NCBI GenBank assembly: GCA_035578155.1
Contig: JAPWDM010000024.1
Location: 3,678,501-3,742,500 of the forward strand
Length of the DNA: 64,000 bases
Origin: Brachynemurus nebulosus
Taxonomy: Eukaryota > Arthropoda > Insecta > Neuroptera > Myrmeleontidae
Direction of reading: 5' to 3'
A program made the position numbers and the translations under genes. Below the pieces are notes generated by a model, which did no database searches, had not been told where the DNA came from, and was given only the letters and a program-made list of their open reading frames with translations. Below are positions 47,901 to 61,560 of the stretch, piece after piece (the stretch's first letter is position 1; each line of letters starts with the position of its first letter).

Positions 47901-50900
47901 TTCTGTTGGTAATGGAATGATTATTGTCAATTAAGGGTGAACTTAAAAAATTTTACACATTTTCTTTTTTGATTTTTTGTTTTTGATTAACGTTCTACAT
48001 TGTATTTAAAACTAGTAAAAAATTTCCAAAAAATTCTAAGAAAATTTATTTGGCCGGAAAATACAAAAGAAGATCAAAAATATGCCTTGTTTTCTTCCAT
48101 TCCACCGCATAAACCATTGGAAATTAAGAAATGAAATTTTCAAATATGAAAATTGAAAGTGTAATCTACGTCCTGACGAAGCCCTTTTTTCAATTTTTTG
48201 TTTCATGTCAGTGCTAGAAGCTGCTAAAAATTTCCATTTTTGTCTAGCTTCTTTTTCGCAATTTACAAGAATACGATGTAAAATTTAAAAAAAAAACTCA
48301 ACGTCAGGACGTCAAGTTACATTTGTTCTAACGAATGAGTCCATTCTAAGAAAAATCTTTTTGAAAATAACTGCGGTGGAGTGGAAATTAGATTTTTTAT
48401 TTCTGTCCTTACCGCACTGTTCCTTTTTTTCTAACAAAAAAGGCTTCAGTTATAACTCTTGGTCTCTGTACGAAAGGTCTCTCCATGTATATGTATATGC
48501 ATGTATATTGTATATGCATGCATATGTGAAACAAAGTCTTTATAGGATGAATGCACCAAAAGTTAATCAGTAAAGCATTTTTGTATCTTTAAAATACAGT
48601 ATCATATATAAACAACTATATACGAATTAATAGAGGACCTACGGATCACTTATCAATTTTCAGTACTTATTAATAAAGAATAATTTTATTCCGTTGATAA
48701 AATTGGTTTAATTTTTGCCGTAAAAAGTGATCCATACACAAATAAAATATTGATTTGGAGATTTAAAAAAAAAATACTTTCTAGATTTATTTAATGTTAA
48801 TAATATAAATCTACGCAATTATTCAAAATAATTTGAAAAAGCAAAATAAACTATTTAACACTTACAATGTATCAAACTGAGGATTTTTCAATAAAATCAC
48901 CTCCTTTTAAAAGTGTACACACTTGTCACTTGCAGACATTTAAACATTAATTTATTGTGCACTAGCAAATAATATAAAATAAAATAAATTGAAAGAAGCT
49001 GTCATTATAGAAAATAAATTTCTTATTATTTAAAGAAAAATATGAATGGCTTACATTTAGTCCAAACCGAGTTTTGGTACGTCTACCCTATATATATTTA
49101 CAAAATTGTCTACGGAAATCTATATAGTGTTGAATGAAATATTTGGATTTGAAATATTTGGATTTTGGAACACCATAATGTAATATTCATTGCATACCAA
49201 TGTTTTACACATGTGTATTGTATACATAATATGCGTATGCAATATGTATGTATATATGTAAAAAGGTCTTTTAGCACCTTTAAGTATAAGCAGACCCTAC
49301 ACGCTCAATAATATTATGCAACCAGCTTGTGCAATTTATTAAAGTCTTCTTTAGACGATAATAAAATTGTTTTTTAATTCAAAACGTTAAATGATTAACT
49401 GATAATAATGCTGCGATGCAATAAATAATTACTTTTTACAAATTAATAATTTAAACTGGTTCAAATTATAGGCACAATAGATGACACAATAAACAAATTG
49501 AAACTTATAAACAAATAAAGCTGTATATCGTATATATCTTCAATATAATCTACAATTAATCTATAATATTATATAAGATCAAATTTTGTGCAATATTATT
49601 GAGTGTGTGGGGGCGACTTTACTATTTGGTTTAACTCCATTCTTTCCCTCGTTGATAATATGGAAATTTAAAAAAAATATATCTTTGAGATAGTAGAACA
49701 TATTGTATACGTATATGTGTATGAATCAGTATGAATGAATTTGTACATCCAATACATATATTTTTCAAATAATTAACTGTTGACAGTTTTTTGTTTCAAA
49801 TATATTTGATTATACATTTTTTCAAAAATACAGACAGTGGAGACCTCTGGGCGGAATTAGTTTGCGTAAAAAATTCACGATCACCCTTAAGTATAAGGTG
49901 TTATGATAAATGAGGCGTATAAAAACAAAAGTGACAATCTCCACTATTTTCATGAAGTTATTTAATCAATATAAATTCAACAAAATTTAATCAGTATAAA
50001 TACACTTTTTTCATGAACATATTTAATCAATATAAATAAAAGAATAAATTTGTTATAACAATAATAAGTATTTCATATTTGTCCGTAAACTTTTATATGA
50101 ATTTGGTTTAGACTTGGTTCATATCTTCTTTCAAATCTATTCTATACTGATGAATAGGTAAACATAGAGATAATAAATATGTGAATTTATAGATAAAGGT
50201 TTTTGTTGTTTAATTTTTACAAAAACTACTACTATCTTTACACATATACGTATCGAAAATAATTACTATTATTTATTTATAAGTTTTATTTACCTAATAA
50301 TGTCTATATAGAATGCTTAGTATAACCATTGACCAACGACCAGAAAGATTTGAAAATCCTGTGACATATTGCTTTTTTAAAAAAGAAATACCCCTGTCGC
50401 AACATCTGCATAACATAACGAATTTCCCAAAATCAATTTAATTGGTTTCAAAAAAATTAAACACTACGAAACAATAGTGAATAATAATGTTTCTGAATCC
50501 CTTTTTCAATCTCCCACATCACGTTTTAACCAACATTTAACTCTTTGAAATTTGCCGCTTGTCGATGGGAAACATAACAACATGTTAAGTATTATTATTT
50601 TTAACAAAAATGTACCTAAAAATGTTAGCACAACAAAAATCAAACGAATATGTTGGCGAAAAATGTTAGGCTAACTGCGTTAGCTAATAACAATGTTCGT
50701 CTCATTGCGTACCCGGGGTATCAGCAAGAATACTGGTCACAAGAACTTGAAAACTCTATTTTGAGCGATGTAGGGAATTCGTAAATGAAAAAACTGCTCA
50801 AGGCACGTTTGAGAGAAAAAAAGGTTGCGGATCACTGTTTTACACGATAGAATGCATGGAAAGAATCCTCACTACTTTTAAATATTTTTTTTTTAAAACC

Positions 50901-51514
50901 TATTTAAAAAAGAAAATTCCAAGTGCGTGTTAAACAAGCATTAAGTCAAGATTTCGTTGTCAGTACCTCCAGTTTATTATACAATTTTTGCACGAAAATA
51001 TTTCTTGCTTACATTTAATATTAAAATTAGCATTTAATTTGTTAATAATATGGTTATCTGTATTTTTTCTGTGGTTCCGTAGTCAAAATGACGAAACTTT
51101 TGGACAAACGGACGAATTTCATCCAATTAGTGGGACCGTTCGTCACACCCCTCATAACTACCATAATGAGGCTGAAATTTGATATGTATATGCTTAAGTA
51201 TATACATCATATCTCAATAAACAGCAAAAAAAAATTTTTCTCAGCTTTTAGAGGGTCATTTTCGTGTTGAAAATTGGGACGAAAATTTTTTCGGCATACT
51301 GCTTCAAGTGAGATAACGTCAAAACGGACTGAAGAATAAAGTTGAAGTTTTTTTTAACAATTTTTTTTTATTTTGCCTCTTGAAATTACCTACTAACTTT
51401 CAAAACCAGGTTATTCCTGCCGATGCCTGTAATTTAGAAAACGTGAGCCTAATAAATTTAGAAAAAATACCGTTATATTTTGGTGAGAAGATACAACTAA
51501 AATTATTGTAACTA
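44940..51514. other. 6.5 kb of AT-rich DNA without recognisable genes
   Basis: Only short ORFs (for example 47,371-47,183 minus and 48,361-48,573 plus), none with a domain. Contains poly-T/A-rich stretches (46,040-46,260) and ATGTATATGCATG simple repeats near 48,490 and 49,230. A ~45-bp segment (50,388-50,430, CTGTCGCAACATCTGC) recurs at 57,155. Confidence 0.4.
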
Positions 51515-52927
51515 ACAAGGAAAGGTTCCCAGGTGTCCACCCCCGATTTCAATGCCGCTGAAATATGTTATACTATGTCGAAATCTAAGAGACACGTAGT
51601 TTTTTTTATCGGCGGAAAAACGGTTTGAAGTGGTGAAATTGCCCTTCAAAAATTGAGGTAAAAATTTAATTTTTAAAATATCTCAAAAACAGTAAGAGAT
51701 AGAGCAAAAGTTTAAATTGGCGATATTGCTCTTTTTTAAAGAGCTATCTATTGATATGCAATTTGTTCAATTTATATCAACAGAGGTGGTTGGGGGTTAA
51801 AATTTGGGAGTTAATTTTGTAAAAAGGGGGTGAAAATTAAACAATATAAAAAATTTGTTTACAGATTTGAAATCTAGAGGTAGTTAACTAGGGGGTGACT
51901 GTCAAATAATCGTACTACTTGGGTAGCTTAAGAAGTTCTTCTTGATGGAAAATAGTTTAAGACAATTAGAATAACGTAGAAATGAAATTTTCGGTTTCAA
52001 AATTCATTTGAGTCACCCTCTTAAATTACATACTAGTTTACATACACTCATTTTTAATATTAACACACTGACAGTCGGTAATAATGTCACAATAAGTGGT
52101 TCTGAAGTTGGAATATCGTATGTAAGGTTTTTATTAGGTTTCCATTCATTTTGAAAATATCGTTATTTTCGGTATCGATAATTTTCGATAACGAAAACTA
52201 TAACATCCATTAAAAAGCAAACCTAATAAAAACCTTACATACGATAGTCCAACTTCAGAACCACTTATTGTGACATTATTACCCACTGTCAGTATGTTAA
52301 TAGTAAATAAAATGAGTGTTAGTAAACTAGTATGTAATTTAAGAGGGTGACCCACCCCCTCTCTAGTGTTGCTCAAACTGAATTTTGAAATCGAAAATTT
52401 CATTTCTACACTATTTTAATTGTCTTAAATTATTTTCCATCAAGGATAACTTCTTGATCTGCCCAAGTAGTACGACTATTCGGCACAGTCACCCCCTAGT
52501 TGACTACCCCTAGACTTAAAATTAAGGCATTGAGCGAAAACAGGTAAATTAGATTTTTTGACGTAGATTTCAAATCTGTAAATAAAATTTTTAAATTGTT
52601 TAATTTTCACCCCCTTTTTGCAAAATTAACCCCCAAATTTTAGCCCCGAACCACTTCTGTTGATGTAAATTTAACAAACTGCATATCAATAGATAGCTCT
52701 TTAAAAAAAGCAATATCGCCAATTTAAGCCTTTGCTCTATCTCTTGCTGTTTTCGAGATATTTTAAAAATTAAATTTTTACCCCAATTTTTGAAGGGCGA
52801 TTTCACCCCTTCAAACCGTTTTTTCCGCCGATACAAAAAAATACCCGTCTCTTGGATTTCGACGTAGAATAACATAATATTTCAGCGGCACTGAAATCGG
52901 AGGCGGACACTGGGAACCTTTCCTTGT
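51515..52927. mobile_element. Foldback element, 1.4 kb, arms ~640 bp
   Basis: Ends ACAAGGAAAGGTTCCCAG and CTGGGAACCTTTCCTTGT-type complements. The arms pair through GGCGATATTGCTCTTTTTTAA and its complement to a loop near 52,170, where GTATGTAAGGTTTTTATTAGG meets its inverse. Each arm carries a TTTCACCCCTTCAAA-type block. No clear target duplication; minus-strand ORFs in the right arm are not supported by the left arm. Confidence 0.88.
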
Positions 52928-53753
52928 AAGTTCGGCCAATAATTTTCGGAAGAATAGGCAACCAAATTTTTCAAATTTCAAAAGTAATTTAAAGTAGAAA
53001 GCAGGGCTGAATTTACCCTAAGTGCTGCCCGGCGCACTGTAAAAAATACCTCTCCTGACAAAAATTTTAAAGAAATTTCTTATATACTTTCCTACCTTTT
53101 TACCTTTTCCTATCAAAAAGTAAATGACGAACAAAAACAAAATTTTATTTTCCTCTTAGAAAATAAGTGATGACTAAAAAAAAATATCACGTGTGTTCCA
53201 AATTTTTCCGCCCTTAAAAATTTGCCGCCCGGGGCCATCAGTAAGCGTAGCCCCACTAAATGTAATTTTACATCGTAGTATATTTCAATGTTAAAAAAGG
53301 TTCCCTGTAGTTCTGGTTCAAATTATTAGGAAAATGATAAAAAATTTTTATTTTTTTGAGACGAAATTTATTGCAAAATAATTTTTATTTAAATTTTAGC
53401 GACTGGGAGTAATAATTAAGTCAAAGAACTTCCAATATTAGGCAAAAAAATTTCACTTCATTTTTATCTAAGAAATTATTCAACAAAATTCATTTTCATT
53501 CAATATTAACAAAAATCATTTAGTTTAATCTAGAAAGAATAATTAAAACTTTTTAACTGTTCATTAATTCATAACTTATTAACAATAATTAAGTATGTAC
53601 TCAAAACTATTTACTCAAACATATAACAGCACAGAGCCATCTGTGACGTATTATCGGCAGTTATTTATTTATAGTGTTCAATTTTTTCAGATTACTTGCC
53701 TTTTATTATAAAATTTTTTTTAATTTTTAAAATTTTATAAAATTTTTTGTAAA
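52928..53753. other. Non-coding, no feature supported
   Basis: Contains a GC-richer patch near 53,210-53,255 (TTGCCGCCCGGGGCC), probably an old repeat fragment. Confidence 0.4.
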
Positions 53754-53755
53754 TA

Positions 53756-54691
53756 GGGTGAATGCGGGAGAGATGCCGCACATTTTGAAAACACTTGATA
53801 ATTCTTAAAGTGCGCATTTAATTGATTTGAAATTTGGTACACAATAAATGTAAACATTGTCCTCTAAAATTATTTATAAATAATTTTAAATGTTGAGTCA
53901 TAAAGGATTCATAATTAACATTTTTGTAGAGCCTGCAAAGTGGCGTCTCTCCCACACCTATGGGAGAGATGCCGCATCAAAGAAGGTGAGACGCCGCATA
54001 GTTCATATTAAAAATTTTGTATTTTACACACATCTCCATACATGATGCATGCCATATGTAACCATTTTTGGCACTTTATACATCTTAACCAGTCAATTTT
54101 TTTTTTGTTTCTGGGTACTTTTCAAAACCTTCAATATACACGCAATCATCATTATTTTCATTATCTTCACTAATATGAGAGCTCCTTTTGATCCAATTAA
54201 TGGATCTTTTATATTTACGTGGCATAATTTACAGTCCAAAAAAAAGGATTACATTATTAAGGTATAAGTCTATGTTTTTAACATGTAATATGATGCGGCA
54301 TCTATACCAACTTGAAATGCGGCATCTCTCCTTTTTGTTGGGATAGATGCCGCATGTTGCTATAGCAATCATAGTGCGGAATTCTAACCTAAAGTTTTAT
54401 ACAGTACTTTTAAAATATACCTAAATTAACACCAAAACTCATTTTTATTAAAGCAATGCCATATACATTCTTAAATTCTAATGAATTAAATGCTTGATAA
54501 AATATTATGTTAAACAACTTACTCTTCAATAATAAAAAGTTTAATAATTACTAAACTGATGGACTAATCATAAATGTTACCACATACAGCTTAAATAAGT
54601 AACTTATTTTAAACATACAATCCATTAATAGGGCTATCTACCAATCAACGGACGAACTATGGCTACTGCGGCATCTCTTCCGCACTTACCC
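53756..54691. mobile_element. MITE, 936 bp, TA-flanked, with repeated GATGCCGCA subterminal boxes
   Basis: Left end GGGTGAATGCGGGAGAGATG and right end CATCTCTTCCGCACTTACCC form ~25-bp imperfect TIRs, each next to TA (53,754-55; 54,692-93). GATGCCGCA, or its complement, occurs at least six times near the two ends, like transposase-binding subterminal repeats. No transposase. The TA duplication fits a Tc1/mariner-type element. Confidence 0.8.
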
Positions 54692-54693
54692 TA

Positions 54694-56033
54694 TATACGA
54701 AAATAAATAAATAAAACATTACTACTGCAGCTTAAAATACATAGTAGTATTTCATTATGCAATATTATTACCCCTGATTAATTTCTATTAATTTAAATTT
54801 TCATTCTTATTGTTACAAATGTCATTGCAGAAGAAATTATATGATCAACAAAATTTAATAAAACTAAACAGTTTTTTTGGTAATTTTTGTTGCTATTACC
54901 TAACTTCTTAACTTTTTGGACCAGGCAAAATATACCAAATAAATTAATTAATTTTTAAGAAACTTTTTTTTAGTTGTTTCGCTCTTGTAATTAAATTGTA
55001 AACAATTTATGAAAAATTGTAAACAATTTATGTAGGCATTATGATTATGAATTATATCTATCAAGATTCAAGATCAGAAGAATTGGATTATCTTCTGATT
55101 TTTAATGGTACAATATTTTCGGTAAATAAATATTAATTATTATTAAAGTTTTGTAATTTTGAATCAGTTTATGTGTCTGAAAGTGATAAGTGACAGTTAA
55201 TATCTATATAAAACTAGCTGACGCTTCCACGCGTTGTTGTGGCTCAGTAGTTATAATTGACTGAATTAATTTTTTTTATCATTTCAAACGATACACTGCA
55301 CAATTATAACACAGTACACAGTATAATTATAAAAATCATTGACATCGTGAACATAAACAAATATGACATGGAACAGAATGTACAGTTTAGAAATCGAAAC
55401 ACAGCGCCATCTGCCGGGCGTCTACACAACCTAGATGTCAAATGATGTTATAGATTAAATTATAGGTAAAATTTATAAGTCAATTTAATCGTATATTCCA
55501 AAATTCTGTGCAAAATCAATTATTTATAGCACTTGACCATGCTCACCCAATGACTCAAAAATATTTGTTTCATATTTTATTAGCATGGCTAATTTCCGCA
55601 CCGTAAGAACTTAGTATGGGTACCTATCCCAACAGTTTTAGAATTGTTTCTATTTTAGGCCCTTCATGTCACCAAGGCCATGGGAAACCATTTTAACGTC
55701 ACTTTCATTTTTCACAGAGATCTCAACAGTATTTAAGTAAAAATTGTCTTTCTTCAGCTTTTTAATTTGCGCCCTATTTGGTGTAACTGACGGACAATGT
55801 GACCACACGTCCATTTAAATTTGATATTCTGAATATTTGTACAAAATCAGTTCCTTATGTATTTCGCTTCGCTCGCTTGACGACTCTAAAATATTATTCA
55901 TATTTTCATATGTTCAAGTCATATTCATATTTTTATAGCATATCTAATTTTCATATGTATGGAATTTGCTGAAAACAGCAGAAGTGCCAATTGATGATAA
56001 CTGGACAATCCAGTTGTTTATTTATAGCTCTTC
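54694..56033. other. Non-coding; fragment of an ACTAGCTGACG repeat near 55,212
   Basis: AAACTAGCTGACGCTTCCAC followed by GCGCCATCTGCCGGGCGTC near 55,400 looks like an old dispersed repeat. A 62-codon ORF there is not supported. Confidence 0.35.
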
Positions 56034-56850
56034 ATGTTAACAGAAGCAGGAGTATCGTCAACCCTTTTAATAATAATTTTCTCTTGTTACAATGGTAGCA
56101 AGGCATACATTCAAACAGAAAAACCTGGCCAGTTATTTCAACTTAAACGCAGAATAAAACAAGGAGATCCATTATTACCCGTTTTGTTTAATTGTGTTTT
56201 GGAAAAAAGTTTTTAGACACTTAGATTGGTCCAATTATGGTATCAACGTTAGCGGTGTGAAGTTAAACAATTTAAAATTTGCGAACGATGTTGTACTTAT
56301 ATTCAGCACTAATGACGAAATCAAAATTATCTTACAAGATTTGGCTAACGAAGCGAAAAAGGCAGGCCTAGTTATAAATTTTGAGAAAACCAATATTTTA
56401 ACTAACTCCATCAGAAATTCTATACTAATAAACAATCGAGAATTGCATTATGTTGAAGATCAAGTATATCCTGGACAAATGATGACGTTTCGAGACAAAT
56501 TCGAAAAGGAAATTCAAAGAAGATGTAATTCTGTACGGAAAAAATTTTGGCTTTTAAAGGAAATATTTAAGGGCAACTTTCCTAAGCAAACAAAGGCCAA
56601 GGTGTTCAATACATGTGTAGTTCCTGCTTTAACATACGGTTGCCAAATTTGGGCGCTTACTAAATCTCTCCAAAAAAAAAAAAAAAAAATTGCAATAAAT
56701 GTTCGAAAAATGCAAAAATCAATGCTGTGCAAAGACTGTCTGCAACTTTCGGACCACACTTTTTTATATGTAGGCTTCATCTGTCTCATCTGTGGAGATA
56801 CAATTAGTTCAGTTGAGAACGATAATGATAAAGTTTTACTTCTGATATAA
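56034..56850 (+). pseudogene. RTE-like LINE reverse transcriptase fragment
   Basis: Two frames joined by a shift near 56,205. The first has LKRRIKQGDPLLPVLFN (RT motif B region, normally G-[VI]-[RK]-QGDPLSP). The second has NLKFANDVVLIF (motif C; the first catalytic Asp of FADD is Asn), INFEKTNILTNS and a late ALTYGCQIWAL motif typical of RTE-clade elements. The poly-A run near 56,676 also suggests drift. Upstream RT and endonuclease are missing. The changed catalytic residue and frameshift show it is inactive. Confidence 0.85.
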
Positions 56851-57159
56851 TTACAAAATTCACCACTAGATGATGTTATGGTAGCTCTTAAAAAATACTG
56901 CAATTTTAATTTAGTACAGAAATTAAATGACGTCATCTGCGGGCTTAGAGCTGCAGTTTGTTACTTTAAATTCAAACTTTACTACACAAATTACCGCCAG
57001 GCATCGCTCCGCCATAACCGTTACAATATTCAAAACGTGTTCTTTCACAGTTACCAAAATGTTGAAAAATCACGACAACTATTCAACGTATTATTTAAGG
57101 GTTTGCATTGTTTAGGTTGTCTTATCCTTATAGATTACATAAATTAAAATAATACCCCT
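56851..57159. other. Non-coding spacer after the RTE fragment
   Basis: Overlapping short ORFs without known motifs. May include decayed RTE 3' sequence. Confidence 0.3.
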
Positions 57160-58160
<1,001 letters not shown>

Positions 58161-58224
58161 TGGGTCTCATGGTCTAATTTGCTAAAAAACAATTTTTACT
58201 GATATCACTTAGTATGTTTTACAT

Positions 58225-58272
58225 GTCTGTGACTGTTCTTAATGGCCATGCGGGCCGAAACATATCAGAGAC
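58225..58272 (+). ncRNA. Penelope-like 3' UTR scrap with hammerhead-like fold (weak)
   Basis: GTCTGTGACTG, a GGCC-ATGC-GGGCC stem, then GAAAC and TCAGAGAC, flanked by ACAATTTTTACTGATATC and its inverse. The stem + CGAAAC layout resembles hammerhead remnants at Penelope-like ends and the motif at 42,768-42,806. The catalytic CTGANGA box is not intact. Confidence 0.25.
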
Positions 58273-58324
58273 ATTTAAAACTTTAAATAAAGTTTTATCA
58301 GTAAATTAAAAATTGTCTTTTTAT

Positions 58325-58935
58325 TTTTAAAATTAATTATTTAATTCAAATAATTTTTTTCAAATTAAATTGCTCCCTGTTCTAAAGCAAATATTTTTAA
58401 AAACTTGATAAAATTTCTTGTGAAATTAAGGTAGGTACCTATACAATTTAATTTTCAAGAAAAAAGATTTAACTAAAATATGGACATTCAATTCGATGTT
58501 CGCGCTACATTACTAACGTTACTAGCGGTGGCTTTATTGAACTATTATCTACTGTGTACATTTGAATGACCGTGATTTGAATGAAATAGGTATAATTCTT
58601 AACAATTTTAGTTGTTAATAAATTTCAGTTGTATGAATACAAGGAAAATATGATATTTATGGTTAAAAGTTAAGAAAATTAAATATTTTTTTGTGCTAAT
58701 TTTTGTTGCTATGAATTTCGTTGTTAAGATAAAATCGAAAAAACTAGGAAAATTTAATTTTTTTAGAAATATTTTTAGGTTTACATCGAACTGTGAATGT
58801 TATGAATTTTAATTTTAATAAGTTGCATAACTTTAAAATTAACAATGTGTGTGAAAAAACTTTGACATTTGAATTAAAATGCATATGAAATACTTAATAG
58901 ATGTTTTTATAATCACGCTAATATTATCTGAAACA
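58325..58935. other. Non-coding, no feature supported
   Basis: AT-rich, short ORFs only. Confidence 0.4.
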
Positions 58936-58939
58936 TATG

Positions 58940-59167
58940 TTGTTTTTTTTTTTTTTTAATTTTTTTTTTTTTTTTTCTATTGGTTAGGTGCGCAACAATT
59001 AAAGTCATATGCACCGTTGTAATGTAGGTACTATTGATTTTGATATAGGTATGAATTATTGATAGATAATGAGGTATGGTAATGTAGATGACGTATCTCC
59101 CCCGGTTGGTTTTGAACTCACGATCTACCAGACAAGAAGCGGAGTTGCTAGCCACTACACCAGCTCG
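58940..59167 (-). mobile_element. tRNA-derived SINE
   Basis: Minus strand: head CCCCGAGCTGGTGTAGTGG with a Pol III A box (TGGTGTAGTGG), then a B box TGAGTTCAAAACC ~35 bases on, a ~110-base body and an A-rich tail (58,945-58,975). This is the usual SINE plan. The tRNA part no longer folds as a full tRNA. Overlapping minus ORF 59,155-58,913 is a by-product. Target duplication is obscured by A-rich flanks. Confidence 0.75.
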
Positions 59168-60241
<1,074 letters not shown>

Positions 60242-60534
60242 TATAGTAATCATTTTTTAAATAATAAAAAAAAATGAAAATTAGATCTTGTTTTTTTTAG
60301 CAGGTTGTGTAAACATTCGTAGGTATTTACTCGTATTACTATCTATTGAACTAATAGGTACCACATCGTCCAAAAAAAAGTCATCACAGTTTTTCACAAT
60401 TTCTGATTAAAATATGTTTATGAAATATTACTTTAGGTTTTTGCACTTTTATAGTTTTTGATATCACAAAACAACATTACGACTGTTACAAAAAACATAA
60501 CTTTGACAATATAAAAACAGTATTACACAATATT

Positions 60535-60690
60535 GATTTAGCGCTATGAAAATCACGAAAAATTTAACTAAATGGCCAATTGATACACTGTTTTAACCAC
60601 TTATACACTTATATAGAAAACTAAACATGGTACAGCATGGAGCATAGTGTCACAATAATCAAGTTTTACTTGACATCCTCCATCAATCGA
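60535..60690 (-). promoter_or_regulatory. Promoter-like module A (duplicated at 61,440-61,560)
   Basis: Minus strand: the palindrome TCAAGTTTTACTTGA (60,659-60,673, self-complementary apart from its middle three bases), then ~50 bases on a TATA box (TATATAA, from 60,615), then AGTGTATCAATTGGCC. Module B has the same order and spacing. No convincing coding exon was found downstream. Confidence 0.4.
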
Positions 60691-60739
60691 TTTAATAATA
60701 ACAAACAAATTACATTAAAAACAAAATTTATAAACTGCA

Positions 60740-61051
60740 CTAAAAATTCAAAACACAAAAAGATGAAAAATTACAATTCCGCAAAAGAAAATTCCTTTTG
60801 GTTGTAAGTAACTTTTCAAAATCAAGAACATTTTTCTTTTGATTATCAACAGAGGAGAAAATGAATTTATATGTTGCTTCCATAAATGTAATAAAAATAG
60901 TATTAGTACCTATTAGTCTATTATACACATACGTACAACACAATATACATACATAAATACATAGTTTGCAAGCTATGAAATAAAAAATAAGAAACAAAGA
61001 GACAAATATATTATCTGACAATGAAAGACACCAGTATCTGTCAAAAGCCAT
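60740..61051 (-). CDS. Hypothetical ORF, 103 aa, weak
   Basis: ATG-started minus-strand frame between the two promoter-like modules, with hydrophobic, Cys-rich N-terminal third and KKNVLDFEKLLTTKRNF near the end. It lies downstream of module B in its direction of transcription. No known domain. It may be chance in AT-rich DNA. Confidence 0.15.
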   Translation of the reverse strand: MAFDRYWCLSLSDNIFVSLFLIFYFIACKLCIYVCILCCTYVYNRLIGTNTIFITFMEATYKFIFSSVDNQKKNVLDFEKLLTTKRNFLLRNCNFSSFCVLNF

Positions 61052-61439
61052 AAAAGTTATTTATTATTAAAACTTAAAAAAAATTTTATTCATCAATACT
61101 AGACCATTAAAAAAAATATGTCTTTCATACACGTACACACATAAGTAAGTATCGGATCTATGTGTGCGTGTATAATATAAACAATACCTATAGCATTGTA
61201 CGAATAAAATAAAACAAAATCTTGTTTGCTTATTATTATTATTATAAAGTCAATATTATATGATAACAATTTATTAACTATTTAAATTTATAAATAGGTA
61301 CCTACATAGGTATTTTTATAGTATGTACACAATAACAAAAACTGAAATGTAAGATTTGTGATTGTATAATCAAACTGTAATATACATGGTAACTAAAACC
61401 TGATTAGCACGTTGACGGTCATAACTTATAATGACGAAA

Positions 61440-61560
61440 AGCCCAGTTAGTACACTATTTTAACAATTAGTTAATACATTTTATACGGAATTATTGATGC
61501 GGTCCAGTGTTAGTGGCAGTTAGTCAAGTTCCATTTGACTCTTTACAGCATCTACTACTA
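61440..61560 (-). promoter_or_regulatory. Promoter-like module B
   Basis: Minus strand: TCAAATGGAACTTGA (61,538-61,524), then ~46 bases on TATAAAA (from 61,485), then AGTGTACTAACTGGGC. Aligns with module A with ~870 bp offset, while the sequence between has diverged. Confidence 0.4.

Noticed and set aside
59105..59167. Functional tRNA gene
   Set aside because: A and B boxes exist but the sequence does not close a full cloverleaf and is followed by a SINE body and A-tail.
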